From the NCBI RefSeq assembly GCF_001659605.2, contig NC_035166.2, positions 18,679,279 to 18,743,278 of the forward strand: a stretch of DNA of 64,000 bases. Direction: 5' to 3'. Source of the stretch: Manihot esculenta (Eukaryota; Streptophyta; Magnoliopsida; Malpighiales; Euphorbiaceae). Below, piece after piece: positions 31,601 to 44,352 of the stretch (its first letter is position 1; each line of letters starts with the position of its first letter). The notes below the pieces were generated by a model. That model was not told where the DNA came from, searched no databases, and was given only the letters and a program-made list of their open reading frames with translations. Both the position numbers and the translations under genes were made by a program.

Positions 31601-33040
31601 CCCCTGACATCCTTTCCTAAGCAACCTACGAGCCTGAAGAGCTGATATCAGACCTCTAGGTGTACCCCTCTTGTCTCCTCTGAAGATGACCTCTGACCCG
31701 TTCTGATCTCTGAACCTGACTACCTTGTCTCTGCAGTCCAAGGTAGCACCATGGGTAGATAGCCAATCCATCCCTAGAATGACGTCAAAGTCTGTCAAAT
31801 CTAGAACCACAAGGTCAGCGGAGAGGCATCTTCCCTCAACAAAAACTGGACTGTACTGGCAGACTGACTCTGCCACTGACGGGTCACACTTGGGTCCACT
31901 GACCCATAGGGGACACTCTAACCCAGAGACTATCAGACCCAACCTCTCAACGGCTCTCGGAGCAATAAAAGAATGAGATGCACCCGGGTCCATTAATGCA
32001 TACACATCAGAACACCCAATGATGAGATTACCTGACACCACGGTGTTAGATGTGTTAGCCTCCTGCTGAGTCATGGTGAAGATCCTGGCTGGAGCTGATG
32101 GACCTTCACCTCGGGAACCAGAAGAAGAGGCTGCCCCTCTCCCTCTACCTCTGCCACTGCCCTGAGTTGTGGCTGGAGCTGCTGGCTGTGCCACACTACC
32201 AGAAGCTGTCTGCTGGGGCTGGCCCATAAAAGGTGCTCTAGGACACTCCCGAGCCATGTGTCCCTCCTGTCCACATCTGAAACATGCATTAGTCCCAGCC
32301 CGACACACTCCCTTGTATGGCCTCTCACACCTTAGGCATTCTGTACCATCTGAACCTGAACTCGAGCCACCGCCTAATCCCAGACCGGATTTCAACTTAC
32401 TCCAAAACTTGTTCTTCTTCGGCTTCTTGGTGGTGTTACTCCACCTCTTGCTACCTGAGCTCTGAGAAGAGAGACCTGGTCCTCCTCTGCCTGGGATCTT
32501 AACCCCTGAGGACTGGGTCACTGACTGCTTCACTGACCCCTTAACTATAGCACTAGCCTCCATCCTTCGCGCCATATCCACCACAGTGTGGAAACTTTCC
32601 CTCTCAACTGACTGAATCAAAGAGGAGTACCTAGAATGCAGCTTCATAACATATCTCTTGGCTTTCTTCGAGTCTATATCTAGAGCTTGCCCCGAAAAAG
32701 GCAATAGCTCCAAGAATTTATCCGTGTACTCCTCTACACTCATGTGTTTAGTCTGCCTTAGCTGCTCAAACTCAATCATCTTCAGTTCTCTAGAACTGTC
32801 TGGAAAAGCCCATCCAACGAACTCATTTGCAAATTCCTCCCATGTCATGCCGTCTAGTCTCGGGTCCACATAGCACTTGAACCATTCCCGTGCCTTTTTG
32901 CACTTTAAGGTGAACCCTGCCATCTGAATGGCCCTGCTGTCATCTGCCCCTAGCTCATTAGTTATTGTCTTCACTACTCTCGTGCCCTCATCCTCAGGTG
33001 GTACTCCAGTCAATCTTGCAGATCGACGGGTTCCTCTCAT
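28654..33040 (-). pseudogene. gag-pol: Gag-Pol of element B, with gag deletion and integrase frameshift
   Basis: Same family as element A's polyprotein. Starts at ATG 33040. After about 20 codons, near 32978, it jumps to the gag core: roughly 580 bp encoding the Pro/Tyr-rich N-terminal region is deleted, yet the frame is kept, leaving about 1286 open codons down to 29183. In the first Cys/His motif the His is replaced ([12 protein letters not shown]). RT FIDD, RNase H and integrase D-D-E motifs remain. A frameshift near 29237-29252, after MAPYE, is caused by a short replacement patch; the rest (integrase C-terminus, GPY/F, chromodomain) is open in another frame to 28654. Transposition from this copy alone is unlikely. 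Confidence 0.9.
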
Positions 33041-33310
33041 CCTGTTTTCTGAAAAACAATACACATCACACAAACATTAGCATCATATGGTTCATGTGGA
33101 AACACATGAACCCGCATCACATATATATCATACATATCATAGCATTAATGCTCATGTATATAATCATGGCATTTCACATCATCATACAAGACAGGACGCA
33201 ACATCCTATCCTATTGGACATGATATTCCTATTGTGCTTGACCTTCTAAAACATCTATGAGCCCGAGACTCTAGGTCCGATCCTATGAACCTAGGGCTCT
33301 TATACCATTC
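33041..33310 (-). other. Leader of element B with mutated primer site
   Basis: Primer site at 33296-33307 reads TGGTATAAGAGC on the minus strand, one mismatch to the initiator tRNA complement. A T-rich CAG acceptor-like site precedes the gag ATG as in A. Confidence 0.75.
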
Positions 33311-35509
33311 TGTAACGACCCGAAAATCAGACCGCTACCGGCGCTAGGATCCAGGTCGGCTTAAGGCCGCCGGGACCCGTAGCAAGCCTGACATAAAACA
33401 TGTAAACCTGTTTAATCCCATACATGATCAAGAATATACATAAAAATTAAAACTTTTCTTTCATACATTTTCTCATACACCAAACTCAACCTGTGCATGC
33501 ACTGAACATAGTCATAAACATAAGCATTGACCCCTCTGTGGGATCTCATCAATGCCCCAATGGGCGATATAACATATGTTGAGTTGGTTTACATAAACAT
33601 CATAAAACATCTAAGATCATGTATTAAAAAGGGATACCTCACACATTGGGTCAAGCACAATCTCTAATCCTCAATATCATTACATACATTACTATTCATA
33701 ACTTTACATCATTTTACAATTTATCATGTCCACACTCTATCTATTACATAGACAAGACTTCAATACTCTTGCTGACCTCCTGATCTACCCTGTACCTGCA
33801 AACCTGGGGGATTAGGGAGAGGGGTGAGCTACTAGAGCCCAGTGAGCAGAATAATAAAACATTTAAAACATATGATAACATGGAATGCATCACATCACAG
33901 CTAATCACATCAAGGATGAACTTGTCACCAATAGCCCTTTACATATCCAATAGTGCCAGAACGTAGAATGGGTCCTGGTCTTTCTTTTACATAGTGCCAG
34001 CGAACGTAGAATGGGTCCCACTGGTCTTACATTCCGTACCGTACATATCACATCATCACATCATAGGTCGAGGCCTATGGATCATCCAACGTTCATCTAC
34101 ATCAATAACAATAGAGTATGCAATGCAACATATTCGTGAATTCTAACGCAAATAACCTAGTATATCTCATGGCATTAATGATGCGTGAATCATGCTAAAA
34201 TGTCCATTATTTGCTTTAAAAATGTAATGAGTTATTCCACTCACCTCTAGATAGCTCTGACCAGACACTGGGGCAACTGATTCACTGCTGGGATCCTCGG
34301 TTCCTCGGGTCTGAACCTACACAGGTGGACTCAAATGAGGGACCAAACATACATGATCATGACTCTAAACTACTCCCCAAAAACCCCCTAGAACATCATG
34401 AAACAACCATAGAAAAACATGCAAAGGAGGGCTGGACAGGGCACTTTCGGCGGCAGGTTCGGCGGCCGAAAGTCCCTCCAGAGCCGAAAGTTAGGCACGT
34501 TAGACGGCACCTTCAGTGGCCGAAACTCCCAGACAGAGACGAAACTCATGCATGTTCAGTGGCACTTTCGGCGGCCGAAACTGCCCTCCAGAGACGAAAG
34601 TCCTCTTTCGGGGGCAGGCTTCGGCAGCCGAAAGGCTTGCCTCCCAGGCAGGTTCGGCGGCCGAAAGTCCTTCGGCTGCCGAACCTGGTTTCTGCCAAAG
34701 GGCAGAAACTTGGTTCCTCATGCACATTTGCCTCCCAAATCCATTCAAACATGCATTTTTCCTAATCTACAACCTACATACTCAAGCATACAAGTTCCTA
34801 GGGGCTTTAAACTATCTTAAACCCCATTTACAACACATCAAACATCCACATTGTCCAAAAACATAACATGAACCCATAAACCTAACCATAAGCTAAACAT
34901 GCATTCTACCCCATAGATCTACTTAAAACTTACTTAAAACATGCCATAAGCTCAAGATTGGCCCTTACCTCTTGAAGATCGAGAGGAGAACGACCCTAGC
35001 TCGAAAAATGGGAGAGAGAGAGAGTTCCTTGAACCTCCAAGCTCCAAAACTTACTCAAATGCTCAAAATCTTCAAAACAAAGATAAAACTAATGAAAATC
35101 GAGAAAGATTCGAAGGAAGGAACTTAAAACCAACGAGGGATGGCGGAGAGCTCACCTTGGCCGAAAATGGGGAGAAAAACTCGCCCGTTTTCGGCTAAGG
35201 GACCCCTTTATAGGTGGCAGGCCAGGCCACGTTCGGGAGCCGAAAGTGCCTCCGCATGCATGCCATGTTCGGCGGCCGAACATAAGGTTCGGCGGCTGAA
35301 CCTGGTTCCCCTCACTTATGCTTTCGGGGGCCTAAGGCACACCCGAAACGCATGCATGTTCGGCGGCCGAACCTGAGTTTTCCTCCAAGGTTGTTTTCAT
35401 GCAAAAACTCATTTCCTTTTTACTTAAAACCATGAAATACATCAAAATATTTTATGAAAACATGTTTCTACCCTACTAGAGGCTTCCGACATCCGGGATT
35501 CCACCGGAC
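33311..35509 (-). repeat. 5' LTR of element B, main piece
   Basis: Starts TGTAACGACC. TATA (reverse) at 35205-35212, donor-like GTGAGC at 35150-35155, leader hairpin near 34685-34708. Broken at 35509 by element C; the last 39 bp (plus the duplicated CGGAC) are at 54919-54962. Confidence 0.92.
33953..34030 (-). repeat. LTR tandem repeat of element B 5' LTR (2 units)
   Basis: Two units of the GTAGAATGGGTCC type; fewer than in the matching 3' LTR. Confidence 0.8.
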
Positions 35510-37771
35510 TGTAATACCCGGCTAGACTCCGGTATCGGAATTCCTACCGTCCGGTGGAATCTCGGATGTCGGAGACCTCTAGAAGGGAAAAACCATGTTT
35601 TCATAAAATGTTTTAATGTGTTTTATGGTTTTAAGCAAGATGGAAATGAGCTTTTGCATGAAAATAACCTTGGAGGAAAACTCAGGTTCGGCCGCCGAAC
35701 CTCAAGTTTGGCCGCCGAACATGCAGGCATTTCGGGTGTGCCTTAGGCCCCCGAAGGCATAAGTGAGGGAAGTCCAGGTTCGGCCGCCGAACCTCAAGTT
35801 CGGCCGCCGAACATGGCATGCATGCGGAGGCACGATCGGCCCCCGAACGTGGCCTGGCCAGCCACTATAAAAGGGTCCCTTAGCCGAAATGGGCGAGCTT
35901 TTCTCCCCATTTTCGGCCAAGGTGAGCTCTCCGCCGTCCCTCACCAATCTTTGAGTTCTTCCTTCAAATCCTTCACGATTTTCACAAGTTTTCATCTTGT
36001 TTTGAAGATTTTTAAGTTTTGAGCAAGTTTTGAGCTTGGAGACCCAATGAAGTTGGAAATCTCCCATCTCCAAGATTAGGTCGTCTCTCTCTCGATCTTC
36101 AAGAGGTAAGAGCCGATCTTAAGCTCATTACATGTTTTAAGTAAGTTTTATGAAGATCTATGGGGTAGAATGCATGTTTAGCTTACGGTTAGGTTTATGA
36201 GTTTATGTTACGTTTTTGAACAATGTGAATGTTTGATGTGTTGTAGATGGGGTTTTAGATGGTTTGAAGCCCCTAGGAGCTTGTATGCTTGTGTATGTGT
36301 GTTGTAGAATAGGTTTATGCATGTTTGGTTGGTTTGAGAGGCGTATATGCATAGAAGAGCTGAGTTTCTGCCACTATGGGAGAAACCAGGTTCGACAGCC
36401 GAAGGAACTTTCGGCCGCCGAACATGCTTGTGGAGGCAGCCTTCGGCTGCCGAAGCTTGCCCCCGAAAGGAGACTTTCGTCTCTGTCTGGGAGTTTCGGC
36501 CGCCGAAAGTGCCGCCGAACATGCATGAGTTTCGGCCGCCGAAGGTGCCGCCGAACCTGCCTGACTTTCGGCTCTGAGGGACTTTCGGCTTTGGAGGGAC
36601 TTTCGGCCGCCGAACCTGCCGCCGAAAGTGCCCTGTCCAACCCTCTTTTGCATATTTTTCTATGATTGTTTCATGATGTTTTAGGGGTTTTTGGGGGATG
36701 TTTTTAGAGTTATGTTCATGTATGTTTGGTCCCTCAGTTGAGTCCACCTGTGTAGGTTCGGACCCGAGGAACCGAGGACCCCATCAGTGAGTCAGCTGCT
36801 CCAGTGTCTATTCAGAGCTACCCAGAGGTGAGTGGAATAACCTTCTTTGCTTTAAAATAAATAAATCAGTTTTAGCATGATTCACGCATCATGAATGCCA
36901 TGAGATATAATAGGATGTTGCATTAGAACTCACGAATATGTTGCATTGCATAATATGTTTGATGATGTGGATGAATGTTGGATGATCCTTTAGTCCTCGT
37001 ATGTTACGATATGATGATGATACGGTACGGAAGACCAGTGAGGCCCATTCTACGCCCCTGGCACAGTTGGACCATGTTATGTTATGTTATGTAAGGGAAA
37101 GACCAGCGAGGCCCATTCTACGCCCCTGGCACAGTTGGACCATGTAGGGGACTATTGGTGACAAATTCATCCTTGATGTGATTAACTGTGATGTGATGCA
37201 TTTCATGTTATCATATGTTTTAAATGTTTTATTATTTTGCTCACTAGGCTCTTGTAGCTCACCCCTCTCCCTTAATCCCCAGGTTTGCAGGTACAGGGTA
37301 GGCCAGGAGGTCAGCAAGAGTAATGAAGTCTTGGTCATGTAATAGATAGTGTGGACATGAAAAATGTTGAGATGTTATGTATAAGTACAGTATAGAATGT
37401 AGTGATGTTTATGGATGTTAGAGGTGTGCTTGACCATAGAATGTTGTTATCCCTTTTAATACATGATCTTAGATGTTTTATGATGTATATGTAAACCAAC
37501 TCAATGCATGTTATGTCACCCATTGGGACATTGATGAGATCCCAAAGAGGGGTCAATGTTATGACTATGTTTACGTTCAGTGCATGCACAGGTTGAGGTT
37601 GGTACTTGAGAAATGTATGAAAGAAAAGTTTTAAATTTTTATGCATGTTGTTGATCATGTATGGGATTAAACAGGTTCACAGGATGTATGTTAGGCTTGC
37701 TACGGGTCCCGGCGGCCTTAAGCCGACCTGGATCCTAGCGCCGGTAGCGGTCCGATTTTTGGGTCGTTACA
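35510..37771 (+). repeat. 5' LTR of element C (2262 bp)
   Basis: TATA at 35866-35873; donor-like AAG|GTGAGC at 35921/35922; hairpin GTTTCT..AGAAAC at 36363-36385; palindromes at about 35685-35850 and 36390-36635; tandem units at 37042-37145. Ends GGGTCGTTACA. Confidence 0.93.
37042..37145 (+). repeat. LTR tandem repeat, element C 5' LTR (2 units)
   Basis: Units GACCAG(T/C)GAGGCCCATTC..CCCCTGGCACAGTTGGACCATG separated by a TATGT run; the 3' LTR has three units (54135-54295), so the number changed after insertion. Confidence 0.85.
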
Positions 37772-38031
37772 GAATGGTATCAGAGCCCTAGGTTCATATG
37801 GTCGGACCTAGAGTGTCGGGCTCATAGATGTTATAGAAGGTCAAGCACAATAGGAAGATCATGTCCACTAGGATAGGATGTAGAGTCATGTCTTGTTTGA
37901 TGATGTGAAATGCCATGATTATATACATGCGCATTAATGATATGATATGTATGTGATGAGGGTTCATGCGTGCCCAAATGAACCATATGATGCTAATGTT
38001 TGCTTGTTATGTGCTTTTTTCAGAAAACAGG
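37772..38031 (+). other. Leader of element C
   Basis: Primer site TGGTATCAGAGC at 37775-37786. Acceptor-like TTTTTTCAG ends at 38023, eight bases before the ATG at 38032. Confidence 0.8.
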
Positions 38032-41000
38032 ATGAGGGGAACTCGTCGATCTGCACGATTGACTGGAGTGCCACCTGAGGATGAGGGCACGAGCGCCCGT
38101 CCTCCTGCATTGCCTAGGGTAATGTCATGTAGATCAAGCAGAGAAAGAGTGTCAAGGGACCCTAGAAGGTCTTTTGATGCTAGCAGAAGGGGGACAGATA
38201 GAGGAGGAAGTTCTTCAGATGTGAGGGAGGTTATGGAAGGACCAGAGGAGGGATGGGAATCTGGATGTCAGAATGACGGAAGGAGGGACAGGGGAGTCAC
38301 AGGGAGGCGCTCAGGCCTCAGGGTATGGTTTTCCACCCCATTATCCACCCTTCCCACAGGGTTCACGGTATCCGATGGGAGGCACCTCGGATTACTCCAG
38401 CTTTAACCCCTACCCTACCTACATGCCTTATCCACCTTTCTATCCACCTCACCCCCAGTACCCAGCTTATCCACCCTCACCCTTTTATCCTCACCCTGCA
38501 AACCCCACCTCGGGGAATGCTGCACCCCCACCTCCACCACCTACAGAACCAGCAGCCCCAGTTACTCAACCTTCTAGACCTAGCTCAACAAGTGGGAGCA
38601 AGGTCAAGATGACCGACTACATGAAATTGGGTGCTCCTCAGTATGAAAAAGGGGATGACCCATTTGTGTATCTTGAGAGGGTCAAGGTGATCACAGATGA
38701 GATTGGGGCTGATGACAGTAGAGCCATTCAGATGGCTGGGTTCACGCTTAAGTGCAAGAAGGCACGAGAGTGGTTCAAAAATTATGTGAACTCGAGAGTG
38801 GACAGCATGTCTTGGGAGGAGTTTGCAAACGAGTTTGCAGGATGGGCTTTCCCAGATAGTTCAAGGGAGCTAAAGATGATAGAGTTTGAGCAGTTGAGGC
38901 AGACTGATGAGATGAGTGTAGAGGAGTTCACAGACAGATTCTTGGAGCTGTTGCCATTTGCAGGGCAAAATCTTTACTCGGACCAGAAAAGATCAATGAG
39001 GTATATCATGAAACTCCACTCCAGATATTCCTCCTTGATCCAGTCAGCAGATAGGGAGAGCTTTCATGCCATAGTGGATATGGCCCAGAAAATGGAGGCC
39101 AGTGCCATCGTTCAGGGGACGGTTAAGCAGTCAGTGGCACAACCTTCTAGTTCTAAGACCCCAGGCTCTTCTTCTTTTAGTGCAGCAGCTTCAGGTAGCA
39201 AGAGGTGGAGCAGTACCACCAAGAAGCCAAAGAAGAACAAGTTTTGGAATAAGGTCAAGTCTAGTCTGGGACTAGGAAGTGGCTCAAGCTCTGGTGCGGA
39301 TAATGCAGTTTGTGCAAAGTGTGGTAGGCCACATAGGGGAGTTTGCCAGGCTGGGATAGCAGCCTGCTTCAGATGCGGGCAAGAGGGACACATGGCTCGG
39401 GAGTGTCCTAGGACAGCTTTTGGAACACAGTCCCAGCAGACAGCTTCAGGTAGTGTAGCGCAGCCAGCAGCCCCAGCCACGACTCAGGCCAGTGGCAGAG
39501 GTAGAGGGAGAGGAGCAGCCTCTTCTTCAGCGGGTTTCAAAGGTGAAGGTCCATCAGCTCCAGCACGGATCTTCACCATGACTCAACAGGAGGCAGATGC
39601 ATCTAACATCGTGGTGGCAGGTAACTTAGTCATTGGTTGTTCAGATGTGTATGCCTTGATGGACCCTGGTGCATCTCATTCTTTTATTGCCCCGAGAGCC
39701 GTTGAGAGGTTGGGTCTGATGATCTCTGGATTAGAGTGTCCTCTCTGGGTCAATGGACCCAAGTGTGATCCATCAGTGGCAGAGTCAGTCTGCCAGTGCA
39801 GTCCAGTCTTTGTTGAGGGAAGATGCCTATCCGCCGACCTTGTGGTTCTAGACTAGACAGATATTGACGTCATTCTAGGGATGGACTGGTTATCTACCCA
39901 TGGTGCTACCTTGGACTGCAGGGACAAGGTAGTCAGGTTCAGAGGTCAGGATGGGTCAGAGGTTGTCTTCAGGGGAGACAGGAGGGGTACACCTAGAGGT
40001 CTGATATTAGCTCTTCAGGCTCGTAGGTTGCTTAGGAAGGGATGTCAGGGGTATTTGGCTCATGTGAGAGAGCTTAGCAGTCGGGTTAGAGAACCCGCCT
40101 CGGTGCCAGTGGTTAGAGAGTTTCTAGACGTCTTCCCAGACGAGCTACCAGGTTTACCACCTGCTAGGGAGATAGAGTTCGAGATAGAATTGATGCCTGG
40201 AACCCGACCGATCTCTATCCCTCCCTACAGGATGGCTCCAGCCGAGTTGAAAGAATTGAAAGAACAGTTGCAAGAGCTGGTAGAAAAGGGCTTCATCCGA
40301 CCGAGCACCTCACCTTGGGGTGCACTAGTCTTGTTTGTGAGAAAGAAGGATGGATCCCTTAGACTTTGTATCGACTACAGGCAGTTGAACAAGGTCACTA
40401 CCAAGAATAAGTACCCATTGCCAAGGATCGACGATCTATTCGACCAGCTAGCAGGAGCGGGTTGTTTCTCCAAAATAGATCTGAGATCGGGGTACCATCA
40501 GTTGAGGATCAGAGAAGAAGATGTGCCAAAGACAGCTTTCAGGACCAGATATGGGCACTTTGAGTTCCTTGTAATGCCGTTCGGGTTAACCAATGCCCCT
40601 GCTGCATTCATGGATCTCATGAACAGAGTGTTTAGCCAGTACCTGGATCACTTTGTTATTGTCTTTATAGATGATATTTAGTGTATTCCAGGAATGCAGA
40701 GGAGCATGCCCATCATCTGAGGTTGGTTCTGCAGACCTTGAGGGAACACGGCTTGTATGCCAAGTTCTCCAAGTGTGAGTTCTGGCTGAGGAGCATCTCA
40801 TTCTTGGGGCATGTGGTGTCAGAAAATGGGATAGAGGTGGACCCCAAGAAGGTAGAAGTTGTGGCTAACTGGCCTAGACCCACTTCAGTGACAGAGATTA
40901 GAAGTTTCTTGGGTTTGGCAGGTTACTACAGGAGGTTCGTTCAAGACTTCTCGAAAATAGCAGCTCCTCTGACCAGTGCGAAGAGAGTTTTGAAGAGCTT

Positions 41001-42106
41001 AAGAAGAGGTTGACTTCAGCACCAGTGTTAGCCCTACCATCTAGTGAGGAAGACTTTACAGTCTTTTGTGATGCGTCCCGTGTGGGACTGGGTTGTGTAC
41101 TAATGCAGAATGGAAGGGTAATTGCTTATGCTTCTAGACAGCTGAAGAAGCACGAGTTGAATTACCCCACGCATGAACTAGAAATGGCAGCAGTAATCTT
41201 TGCACTCAAGATGTGGAGGCACTACCTCTATGGGGTAAAATGTGAGATCTTCACATATCATAAAAGCCTGCAGCACATCCTGAGTCAAAGAGATTTGAAC
41301 TTGAGACAGAGAAGATGGGTAGAGCTGCTGAGTGATTATGATTGCAAGATTCAGTATCATCCGGGTAAGGCGAATGTCGTGGCGGATGCCCTAAGCCGGA
41401 AGTCACTAGGCAGTCTATCCCACATCACGGCTGAGAGGAGACCAGTGGTGAAGGAGTTTTACAAGCTCATTGAGGAAGGTCTACAGATGGAGTTGTCTGG
41501 TACAGGTGCTTTGGTAGCCCAGATGAGAGTGACACCTGTGTTTCTGGAGCAGGTGGCTCAGAAACAGCATGAGGATCCAGAGTTAGTAAAGATTGCCAGG
41601 ACTGTTCAGTCAGGCAAAGATAGTGAGTTCAGATTCGACAGCAAAGGGATCCTCCGCTATGGGAGCAGACTATGTGTACAAGATGACATAGGGCTAAAAG
41701 GAGACATTATGAGAGAGGCTCATAATGCAAGATACAGCGTTCACCCCGGAGCCACCAAGATGTATCAAGATTTGAAGAAGGTTTATTGGTGGCCAGCTAT
41801 GAAGAGAGAAGTGGCACAATTTGTGTCAGCCTGCGAAGTGTGTCAGAGGGTGAAGCTGGAACATTAGAAGCCGGCTGGAATGCTTAACCCGCTACCTATT
41901 CCAGAGTGGAAATGGGAAAATATAGCTATGGACTTCGTAGTGGGGTTACCGGCGACGTCCAACAGATTGGACTCCATATGGGTGATTGTGGACAGACTCA
42001 CCAAATCTACTCACTTCATTCCTGTCAGGAGTGGCTATTCTGTGGACAAGTTGGCGGAGGTGTATGTTGATGAGATCGTCAGGCTGCATGGGGTTCCTGT
42101 TTCAAT
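38032..42106 (+). pseudogene. gag-pol: Gag-Pol of element C, first part, multiply broken
   Basis: Homologous to element A's polyprotein. Damage in order: a short deletion near 38240 that shifts the frame in the gag N-terminus; TAG at 39854-39856 in the protease region (Leu in A); one base lost near 40677 just after FIDD in RT; a 40-bp deletion near 40981 between two GACCAG copies; TAG at 41866-41868 after the integrase zinc finger (Gln in A); then element D inserts at 42107. Cys/His pair CAKCGRPHRGVC / [14 protein letters not shown] and DPGASHSF are intact. The gag core differs from A and B (for example MKLGAPQYEKGDDPF), so C belongs to a separate lineage. Confidence 0.92.
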
Positions 42107-44275
42107 TGTAACGACCCCAAAATGGACCGTCACCGGCGCTAGGATTCAGGTCGGCTTAAGGCCGCCAGAACCCGTAGCAAGCCTGCTATACTCTCTGTGT
42201 ACCTGTAAACCTCATACATGATCATACATTTTATGTGAAAATAAAACTCTTTTCTGAACCAAGGCTCAACCTGTGCATGCACTATCTCTGTACTCTGTAC
42301 TCATGTACTCTGTACTCTGTATCCCTGACTAGAGCTTGCTCTAGATGGGTTCACTCATACCTGTTAAGCCTGGTTTTCACATACAGGAAAACATATATAC
42401 ATATACAGATCATGTACAAAACATACATCACTAGGTCTAGGTCAAGCAACAACTATTACATCTCTTTAATATTACATGTCCACTCTAAGCTATTACAGAT
42501 CTCTTTACTCTTCCTGTACTCTGCTGGACTGTCCCTGTACACTGTACACTGAACCTGCAAAACTGGGGTTAAGGGAGTGGGATGAGCTCTATAGCCCAGT
42601 GAGTAGAACAGTAAAACATCTCAGTAAAATATGATCTCATGGAATGCACCATATCACAGACAAGCCACATCAAGAGTAAACCTGTCACCACATAGTCTTA
42701 GTAACTCTGTGCCAGGGCGTAGTCAAAGGCTCCTGGACTTCCTGTCATATATGTATATGTGTATATAACACCATTGTACTTACCATTGCCAGGGCGTAGT
42801 CAAAGGCTCCTGGACTTTACTATATACCTGCCAGGGCGTAGTCAAAGGCTCTTGGACTTTGCTATCATTGCCAGGGCGTAGTCAAAGGCTCCTGGACTTC
42901 CTGTCTGAGACTATTGGATCATTCAGCATTCACTCACATCACCAAATAACAATGCAATGCAACATATTCGTGAATACTAATGCAATCAACCTATGGCATA
43001 AACATGATGCATGAGATATGCTAAAAGCAGCTTGTGGTTCAATTAAAAATCATAAGTTTAGTTCCACTCACCTCTGGCTGTCTGGACTGACTGACTCTGC
43101 AGGCTCTAATCCTCTGGAGCAGTACTCACTGCTGCTCTCTCTGGTTCCTCTGGTCTGTACCTATACAGATGGACTTAAATGAGGGACCAAACTAACGTAT
43201 CAATACCTCTATTAAACTTCCCAAGAATCCCCTTAAACTCACTCTAATAGTCATGCAAAGCAAGCAAAGGAAAGCTGGACAGAACACCTTCGGCGGCAGG
43301 TTCGGCGGCCGAATGTCCTCTCCAGAGACGAAACTCAAGCACCTTCGGCGGCCGAATCCCCCAAACAGAGCCGAACATGCACAACTCGCGGGGGCAAGCT
43401 GTGGCAGCCTAAGCCACCATGCAAGAGGTTCGGCGGCCGAATGAACCTTCGGCTGCCGAATCTGAGTTCATCCAGAACTCAGCTTCAACGGCAAACCATC
43501 TCCTCCTTCCCTTCAACCACTCAAAACATGCTTACCTCCTCTACTCAACTCACATATACTCAAGTATATGGTCACAGGGGTCCAAAACTATCTCATAACC
43601 CCAAACAACAAATCAAACATAACACATACACATGTATACATGCATAACTCATCAAAACTATCATTAAGAACCTAAACATGCATCTCCTTCCACAACTCCC
43701 CCTAAAACCGTCAGAAAACATATTCAAGAACATCACTTACCTCCTGTAGTAAGAAGCTACACACTCTGAACAAGGGAAAACGGATCACCTCCTCTCACAC
43801 TCTCAAACTCTCTCAAACTCACTTTTTGCTTCACAACCTTCAACACTTGGTAAATGAGCAAACTCCTGCATGAGCTGCTCACACTCAGCAAATAAACCAA
43901 GGGAGACGTGGCCAAACTTCTGGCAACAAAGGGGACATAACACCTGTCCAAAATGCTGACTAAGGATGCCCAAAAGCTAGCTGGCCAACACAGCTTCGGC
44001 TGCCGAATCGCATGCAAAACCATGCAACATTCGGGGGCCGAATCTGAACTTCGGAAGCCGAACATTGGGCACTTTCGGCGGCCGAACTTATCTTCGGCGG
44101 CCGAACTTGGCTCCTCTGCCTTGGTTCATTTCAACTCAAAACTATCACACTGTAAACCCAGAAAACACATCATAACACGTAGAAAACATAATTCCTACCC
44201 TTATATAGAATCCCAACACCCCGGATTCCATCAGACAACAGGAATTCCGGTGCCGGACTCTAGCCGGGTATTACA
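42107..44275 (-). repeat. 3' LTR of element D (2169 bp)
   Basis: Ends TGTAACGACC and GGGTATTACA. Keeps the exon-like block, acceptor tract, hairpin (CTGAGTTC / GAACTCAG, 43462-43482), palindromes (43290-43460, 43990-44105) and donor-like GTAAGT (reverse, 43735-43740) in spite of strong divergence from the other LTRs. No TATA at the usual place; TATATAAGG (reverse, about 44198-44206) is an alternative. Confidence 0.92.
42711..42902 (-). repeat. LTR tandem repeat, 4 units (element D 3' LTR)
   Basis: Four copies of GCCAGGGCGTAGTCAAAGGC followed by TCCTGGACTT, with spacers of differing length; the same four at 50071-50262 in the 5' LTR. Confidence 0.9.
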
Positions 44276-44312
44276 TTCTCCCCTCCTTAAGAACATTCGT
44301 CCTCGGATGTTC
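44276..44312 (-). other. Polypurine tract and upstream hairpin (element D)
   Basis: Minus strand TTAAGGAGGGGAGAA abuts the LTR (44276-44290). The hairpin at 44291-44312 has arms GAACATCCG / CGAATGTTC with one mismatch. Confidence 0.85.
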
Positions 44313-44352
44313 CTAAAACATACAAAAACAAAACACAAGGAGGAAACTAACC

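Noticed and set aside
34325..34866. Plus-strand ORFs of about 130-146 codons in B's 5' LTR as genes
   Set aside because: Copies of the same frames with indels occur in the 3' LTR, and they cover the palindrome cluster; products of CpG-rich repeats lacking stops.
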